This document shows, one piece after another, positions 57,261 to 64,000 of a stretch of 64,000 nucleotides of DNA (position 1 is the first letter of the stretch; the number at the start of each line of letters is the position of its first letter). This DNA is from Cinnamomum chago (taxonomy: Eukaryota; Streptophyta; Magnoliopsida; Laurales; Lauraceae), in NCBI GenBank assembly GCA_038049695.1, contig CP142453.1:15442001-15506000 (forward strand). The letters are read 5' to 3'. The position numbers and the translations under genes are program-made. Under the pieces are notes generated by a model. The model saw only the letters and a list, made by a program, of their open reading frames with translations. It had not been told where the DNA came from and ran no database searches.

Positions 57261-59322
57261 GCGTTGAGTCAGGGTCTGGATTGCCTGAGTGAGTGGGAGG
57301 AGTGAAATTAAAGGGTGGGGACAACCTATTAAGATTCTGAACGGCTCAAAATAATTGTTCTTTCCATGAAATGGATTTCCTCATAGTTTACTATAATTGG
57401 TCTCACAACGAAATTTAGAATATGATTAAGAAAGTGAATGATTCATAAAATTGTGTTGATCACATTCTTAATCATATGCTCTTGTTTCACTTGGGTCTCC
57501 TTTTTTCTGGTGAACGTCTGGTGAACGCTTGACTTGACTTAGCTTATCCCGTTCAATGAAGACTTTTTTGATAAATTATTTCACAAATTGATGACATTCT
57601 AACTTTAGAATTAATTTTCTGAGCGGAACCATGGCAAATTCTTTCTTTCATTTTTACTAAATCTAATGCAACTCTCACTGAATGAAAGTGACGCACACTA
57701 TCCTCCTCCTTTATTTGAATCGGAATCTTCAAAGTGATTGAAATTTCACAATGAGGTTTAAAAATCTGAACAGCTCATAATGAAACAGTACCTATCACCC
57801 CAATTTGGGATGGTTCCCAACATAAAATTGGGAATGTGATAAATAATGCATGAGACATGAACTTCTGAATTATTAATCATGTGCATTTAATCAAAAGGTT
57901 GTTAAAACCCTCATGGTTGAGTGGTATTGGCACATTAGTATCACACATATACCCACGGATGGATTTCTGGGCTTTCAAGTTAGAAGTATAACTCTTGTCC
58001 CGTCAGCCAACCTGATAAATATAATATAAAATAAAATAAAATGATCATAAGGTTGTGCTTCAGGTGTTACTTATTGAAAATCCAAACTGTTTTTTTCTAA
58101 AACTTTTACTTAAATAGGAGTTGGGTCTCTCCATAACATGAAATTGATATAATTAATGCTTATAACTTATAACAGATAGCATTGTATGAATTCTACTGTG
58201 GATGTTCTCCAATTCCAATGTGGAACAACCAACGATCCAAGGAAAGTTGACCAACACGCAGAAACACGATCTAAATGAGAGCCTAAATTTTCAATTGAAT
58301 TTAAACTGTAAAACACCTACTGTTATCAATTGCATATATCAATGCTCAAAAGATGTTAATACAAATTAGAGAGGGAGGGTGCAACCAAGAGAATTTGGTA
58401 TGGGTCCACAGAAAAAAGAAATATTCATATCTAATCCAGACCTTTTATCTGATCTAGATGTGAAAACCCAGACACAAATCAGCTCTGTAAAAAAAAACAA
58501 TTAGTGACCATGTTTACTCAAATATAACCTAGATCCGTATGCAAATATGGATTTTGGTATATTAGAGTGAATCTAAAGGGATTGTTAATTCCAAAATCTG
58601 AACAGGCCTATTAGAGTCTGAATCATCTAAGTTAACCCACTAAATTCTTACACTCTAAATGTGCCTATTAAAGTTCAAATCTAAATCTGAATACGCTAAA
58701 TGGAATTATATTAGATCCTGTATTTGAAATTAGACCATCCTATAAGGGTCCAATGGGCCCAACTATTAGGATTTGTTTCGGGGTTTTGACCCATTTGAGT
58801 GCTCGAAGATAAGGTCGTTATCCTTATACCACCATCTTCTAATAAAAAAAAATGTAACCCAAAAACTGTGGAAAATGACACAGTGCATTCTGCCACATGT
58901 TTAAATCAAACCACTAACCACCCAAACTCGATTATTAATAGACAAAAATATGGTAAGTCCATACCTGATGGACCCAGGACTAGTTCATTTACCTGATTAC
59001 TCCTAAAGATGTTGCTGAATAAATTATAATGATAATATAGTAATGAATGTTTTTTTGTTGTTTATACCAGGACCAATTACGTAAAGGACCACTTTAATAA
59101 ATAGAGTCAATAGAATGAGCGGCAATCATGTGTTGTACTTGGACAAATGACAAATTGGCTATGATTCAATGCTAGAACTAGACCTGTCCGTGATTATTAG
59201 TTGGGGCTCCATTTATAGACTCGCATAGGGAACACTAGTGATTAACCATCTAGTGATATACCCACTGGCCATTACCAATTTTGCTTTCGTTGGCCACTGA
59301 AAGAGTAACAATCACACATTAA

Positions 59323-59635
59323 CCCTCCGTTTGGGAGGGGAGGGAAGGGGAGGAAAAATTTAAGAGGGAAGAAAAATGAAGGGGAGGGGAGGGAAAATTA
59401 ATTTTCTCTCCTTTTGCTTGGGAAGTAAAAAAGTAGGGGGAAGGAAAGTGAAAAAGCAAAATTTTATTTGTTTGTAAGATACAGAGATAAAGACTATTTT
59501 ACCCTTGCTTTTGAAAAAAAATTCAAATAGAGTAAAAGGGCAATTTAGTCATTTCATCACTTTCCCCTCATTTTCCCCCTGTTTTAGGGGGAAAATTTTT
59601 AAGGAAAAACAATTAAATATTCCCTCTATTTCAAA
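59323..59635. mobile_element. Tourist/Harbinger-like MITE, right end missing, copy B
   Basis: The left end CCCTCCGTTTGGGAG follows TAA; the right end is deleted and flanking sequence resumes at about 59632. It complements the copy A version at 7249-7561. Confidence 0.55.
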
Positions 59636-59854
59636 GTCAGGACGGCAACAGCATCTTCTAATTCTTCTCATCATGTCCCATTAGAATACCACCAAAGTCT
59701 CCTGTGGGAACCTAAAAAAACATATTTAGAGATATCCAATAGGCCAAGAGTGTTGCTATCATCACGTCGTTTTCCACCCTCAGCGACTTGACTTGGTAGT
59801 GGACTTGACTCATGGGGCCAATCCATCCCAATTTTACCTTTCGAGAATGCCACC

Positions 59855-60385
59855 CGATGGGTCAGGCCCAAATGACTCGGTCCGCAGTGACGAGTTAGGC
59901 CCAAACAGCTAGGTCCACTATAGCAGGTCAAGACCAACTGACCCAAGTCCATGATAAGCCCGGGTCGTCATCGGCCGGGTCCGGATCCACTGAAGGACAA
60001 AGTCAGCACGCGTCGTTTTACCTACCTGCTCATACCAATTCCCGCGGAGGATATCTTATCTGCTCGTCTGTTGAGGACGGTTCGGAAGACTCCACCAGAA
60101 TGGAGCGTACATCATTGGAGATCCCTGGAGAATCTCCCCACCCGTTGGAGAAAGAGTATAAAAGGAGAAGTCCTATCAGAGAAGCGATCCTCCTTGAATT
60201 CTTCACATCATTATTGTATCTGACTACTTTGTAATCTCCACCTCAGAGCAGTAAAGTGATCATTTAAAGTGGACGTAGGTCATACTGACCGAACCACTAT
60301 AAACCTTCTCTCTCTTCATTAATTTCTACATTAATTGCATATCACTTGACCGGTGGTGCCCGAAAGTCATTTTTTGGCATCATCA
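59855..60385 (+). mobile_element. Solo LTR, copy B only
   Basis: A 531-bp GC-richer insert between 5-bp target duplications CCACC (59850-59854 and 60386-60390). The start is close to TGATGGG and the end is CATCA; a TATA-like GAGTATAAAAGG lies at about 60155. Copy A has the empty site near 7805. Fossil with no internal region. Confidence 0.75.
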
Positions 60386-60719
60386 CCACCAATTCAATTC
60401 CACTATCATGAGGGCATGTTCGTTCATTCCCGTTTGAGAGTGAGAGAGAAAGAGATAGAGTTAGATGAGTAATTTTTGTTTTAATTTCAGCATATATTTC
60501 AAGTGACATTTACAAGATATATTATAGAGGATTTTATAGGAAAAAACCACTTTTAAGTGGCCAATGGACAAAAAAAACGCCACTTTAGCAAACTTCACAC
60601 CATAGAGGCTTTTCTGCCCATAAATATTTTATTTTTTTACCTATTCTTTTAGGGTTGATTTATCAAAATAGGTGAAGGTCAATATCAATTCTCTGTAAAG
60701 GAAAAAAAAAAAAAAATCC

Positions 60720-61215
60720 TCTTCCCTCGTCTCTTCCCCAGCTCAATCAGCGGGGAAGACCAAATTGAGAGAAAACTGGAATCGCCGTAGGGCTTGGGGT
60801 TGCGCGCAATCGAATGAAGATAAAGACCCAGCTGATGGAAAAGTCGGTTCCCGCGTTGGGTCAATCCAGACACGTTGCACAAACCAGAGGAAAAAACAAA
60901 AAACACGAAGTTTCAGCGTCATCAAGAGAAAAAGAAGGTTGTCTGCTTTTTTTTCTTTTATTTTTGTCCACATGTTCTAGAGAATGGCTTGCCAGAAAGC
61001 CTTTGAAAAGAACAGTTATCAAGAAATTGATTACTAGAAGAATAGCGTCCATAGTGCGTCTCCCAAAAGAGTCCTGCTATACGGCTCGACTGAGTCCCTT
61101 TAGGTCGGGCGGGGTGAACTTTCCCCTCGCCAAAAGCATGACAAACTATGGGAAAAACTGTGGATCCTCTAAAACCGATATGGTCTTTTCCATTGAATTG
61201 GATTTGGTAAAGAGA
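60720..61215 (+). other. GC-richer unique-looking block, copy B
   Basis: Counterpart of 8120-8540. A frame reading NEDKDPADGKVGSRVGSIQT then KKQKTRSFSVIKRKRR looks slightly protein-like but is not preserved in copy A, where it stops early. I do not call a gene. Confidence 0.3.
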
Positions 61216-61430
61216 TAACAAAAAGGAACATGGAAATTATTTTTTGTTTGAGATTTTCTAAAGTGACTTTTTTTATAGAATATCAAAAGTGTTTTTTTTT
61301 TAATCCCCTATTATTAAAAATATCACTATATTAGAGGGTAATTATTACTTCTCGTAACGTTACGATCATATGTGTATTTAAAGACATCGTTAGTACTTAT
61401 GGCACTGCTAACCTGATTTTATCATCATTA

Positions 61431-61659
61431 AGGGCCCCTCCGTTTGTATATTAAATTCCTAGGAACTAAAATAATAATCTTCTTACCAAAGTGGCCATCA
61501 TCAAATCAGTGGAATGCTTACCCAGCCCTGACCTGTTAAATCAAATAGTCCTGTCTTCTTTTCCACCTTGCACACTTCACCCCACGCCCCACACAAACCT
61601 CTTATAACCCATTTTACCATGAATTTCTATATTCATTTCCAAACAAATAAACTGCCCTA
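61431..61659. mobile_element. MITE-like repeat, copy B
   Basis: Counterpart of 9660-9890 with the same ends. Confidence 0.4.
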
Positions 61660-62599
61660 AATGAAATGTACATCAGTATTTTCTGTAAAAATAAGAAACA
61701 ATGAAAAATAATAATAATAACCTTCTCTATGTTCCATCTCAGCTACTTTTTTTTTATTTTTTTTCTGAAATAGGCAAGACTGTACAAATGATTGACTGTT
61801 TAATCTCCTGAAGTTAAAACCGTTTATCTCATACGAAAAGCATAATAATAAGTATAAATTGCCTGACTAACGTTTGACAATTTATTAGATTAGTAAAAGT
61901 AATATAAAGTCTTCATTTTTCAAATAAGGGATCACATCAAAAGTACGCATCTTCAAAATTCTCAATCTCCTCCTTAAAAAATAATAATAATAATTAAAAA
62001 ACATCCGTTTTCCACTAAAAAGCAAAAAACATTCACTTTTTTAACAACAAGTAAAAAAGATTCCCTACCAATCAATTAAAGACAAAATACCATAGCAACC
62101 CCTTATATTTTATTCGCTTGGTTCTATGCTTTACATTACTTTTATTTTAATAGTAAATTGCCATGCGGAGACTGCTGGATAGTCCAATGCTCAGATAGCA
62201 GCAAGGAAATGTACAATGATTTTTCTTCTACAGATTCTTCTTTTATTTTCTTTCTTTGGGGCAGTTGTTGCAATGCTCCAATGGAGGATTGTCACATAGC
62301 ACGTTTAATATTTTACAAAACTTTTATTACCCAATAAAAGCACTTAACGCGATGATTGAACACCAAAACAGCCAGTTGACCCAGGCTCTATAGCATGTTG
62401 GGTTAAGGCAAAACCCAGATCTTGTACAGTTGTACGAACATATATGAAGCATACGTACATACAGACCACACAGCAGAATTTTCATATGCAAACCATCCTC
62501 ATATACACTAAATGAAACATTCTGGGGCCATACAGACCATATGAGAATTGGTTTCTCTTTAGCAACTAGGACAAGATTTAGTGGCCTCTTCATAGCAAC

Positions 62600-64000
62600 T
62601 GTGTGGGGGCCATCACGTGAACCAACTCCTTTCGGTTTCGGCGAAGCACGTCCATATCAGTCTCGGGCATAAACCCATGCCACTTCGGTTTCGGAAGTAG
62701 ATGCTGATATCGGGAAAGCGATGTCCATTTCGGCTCGGCCACGCCACCCCGCCCAGTCTCGGCTACACAGACTATAACTGCATCCCTTGGCTACAGCCCC
62801 CATAAAGACGAGGCCCAAGAAAGGGGTCTGATGGGACCTCAGCCGTCAACAGATCAGGGTAAGATCAGGCCCAATGTGACTGGCATTAAATGCAATGTGG
62901 GCTGATCGGACCCTCATTAAATGCAATGAGGGCTGTGATGGACCCTCATTAATGACTATGTGGGCTGATGAGACCCTGGTCACATCACGAGGCCCACTGG
63001 CGCAGGCGCCAAAGCAATCTCTCATATAAAGCATAGGACGACCCAAGATGGAGGTATGCACTCTCTTACATACAAGAACACTCCTCCTCCTCCTTCTCCG
63101 ATCACTGCTAACTTGAGCGTCGGAGAGCCCTGCGCTGCCCCAGCCAGGGTCCTTTGACCGTTCTCTTCTTCCCTTTCAGGTTCACCAGACACGCAGCTCC
63201 TTCTCTGATACTTTGAGTAAGTCATTGAAGGCATCCGAATCTTGTCAGTATATTTTTCTGCACTTACAATTGGCGCCGTCTGTGGGAAACGATTTCTACA
63301 ATCTTCCCTATCACCATGACGAGGAGAGCTGCGAAAGGTGGAGAAACATCCAAGGCAAGGCGTACAGGACCGTCCTTTAACCTCCTCCCTGCTAAGAAGA
63401 GGTCCGGGAATGAACCAGTTGCAGAGGACGACGTCGAGCGTGGCATCGTCCGAATCAACGTTTAGGAGCGTGATCCTCGCTTGGAGTCTGCTCTCCGGAG
63501 GAGAAACTCTCAGCAGCAGCCCGAGGAAGACCTCCTGACGGGTCGAAGTCGGCGGAGCAAGTCTCCAGTGGTCGATGGACCACGTCCTTCTGATCAGACA
63601 AAGGACGCTGAGGATGCTGAGGACTTTGAGGATGAAGAATATAACCCTGATAATGACTTCGACTCCACCCTTGAAGAGATTAGAGTACAGAATGAGGCCA
63701 TTAAGGAGAGAGATGCTCTGATCCTCCAGCTCCAGCAGCAGCTGAAAAAAGCTACGGGTTCAGCAGGACATCAGCAGTCACGGCAGCAGCAGCGGTCGTT
63801 ACAACAGCGCTCACAACGACAGCACGAGAGGAGGATGTCTCGTGGCAGGCGCCCCGACTCCCCTGAGAAGGACTTGAGGGACCATCTGAATAAGAGAAGG
63901 CTCGACCGAACTCGAGACGAAGGCTCGAGTGCAAGCCATAGCTACTCGAGGAAGGCATCTGAAACCATTCCGGAGAGCAGGTATCATGATCAGGAGTGGT
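62600..64000 (+). mobile_element. Ty3/gypsy LTR retrotransposon, 5' part, running off the window
   Basis: An LTR of about 0.67 kb starts TGTGGGGGCC at the point where block copy B stops matching copy A and ends CTTACA at 63268. It is followed by a primer site TGGCGCCGTCTGTGGGAA (63270-63287) known from plant gypsy (Tat/Athila-like) elements. The gag region starts around 63316 and is rich in Arg, Ser, Gln and Glu with a coiled-coil-like middle. The LTR contains three degenerate repeats of ATTAAATGCAATG-type units near 62884-62960. It looks broken at least once; the remainder is not in view. Confidence 0.85.

Larger units (their letters stand above)
50067..62600 (+). repeat. Segmental duplication, copy B
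   Basis: Same orientation as copy A. It is longer because of an hAT-type insertion (55366-57260) and a solo LTR (59855-60385), and it retains segments lost from copy A near 59253-59425 and 60910-60990. Its right side is interrupted at 62600 by a Ty3/gypsy element, so the original end of the duplication may lie beyond the window. Confidence 0.95.

Overview
This is nuclear DNA of a flowering plant. It is AT-rich, has spliced genes with canonical GT-AG introns, carries plant-type transposons of every major class, and holds fragments of recognisable plant genes. Short phrases such as 'gggcccac' and 'aaccgtcca', common in magnoliid genomes I have seen, give only a weak hint of lineage. No species is claimed. 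LAYOUT. Two copies of one block frame the window: copy A (1-10837, cut by the left edge) and copy B (50067-62600, cut by a Ty3/gypsy insertion). They are in the same orientation about 50 kb apart, a direct duplication. Each block carries exon 1, promoter and upstream region of a lysosomal Pro-X carboxypeptidase-like gene (PRCP-like, peptidase family S28) on the minus strand. Copy A holds only exon 1 of its gene; the rest lies off the left edge. Copy B's gene is complete: nine exons from 53930 down to 26086 give an uninterrupted 506-residue protein with the S28 catalytic Ser, Asp and His. INTRONS. The 27.8-kb PRCP-like gene is mostly intron. Intron 1 holds a 0.7-kb pyrimidine-rich tract. Intron 3 (about 13.9 kb) holds a three-layer nest: an old LTR interrupted by a Ty1/copia element on the minus strand, itself interrupted by a related Ty1/copia element on the plus strand. 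Intron 5 holds a TRIM and an RTE-type LINE remnant split by another insertion. INTERGENIC. Between copy A and the 3' end of the gene lies a 7.2-kb CACTA-type DNA transposon (11649-18829) carrying pieces of at least five unrelated genes: inositol polyphosphate 5-phosphatase (FRA3-like), TMEM147, glutamine:fructose-6-phosphate aminotransferase, an AGD14-like ArfGAP, and UDP-glucuronate decarboxylase. A 340-bp direct duplication of its flank brackets it. Beyond it, up to 26085, are a SINE, MITE-like repeats, LINE remnants and a 99-bp tandem duplication. HOW IT FITS TOGETHER. The only gene that looks functional and complete is the PRCP-like gene, with its tandem paralogue at the left edge. Everything else recognised is transposon, captured gene fragment or unassigned spacer. 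Insertions present in only one block copy (a solo LTR and a GC hairpin in A; an hAT element, a solo LTR and the gypsy element in B) postdate the duplication and give it a relative chronology. All identifications come from reading motifs by eye; no database search was run.
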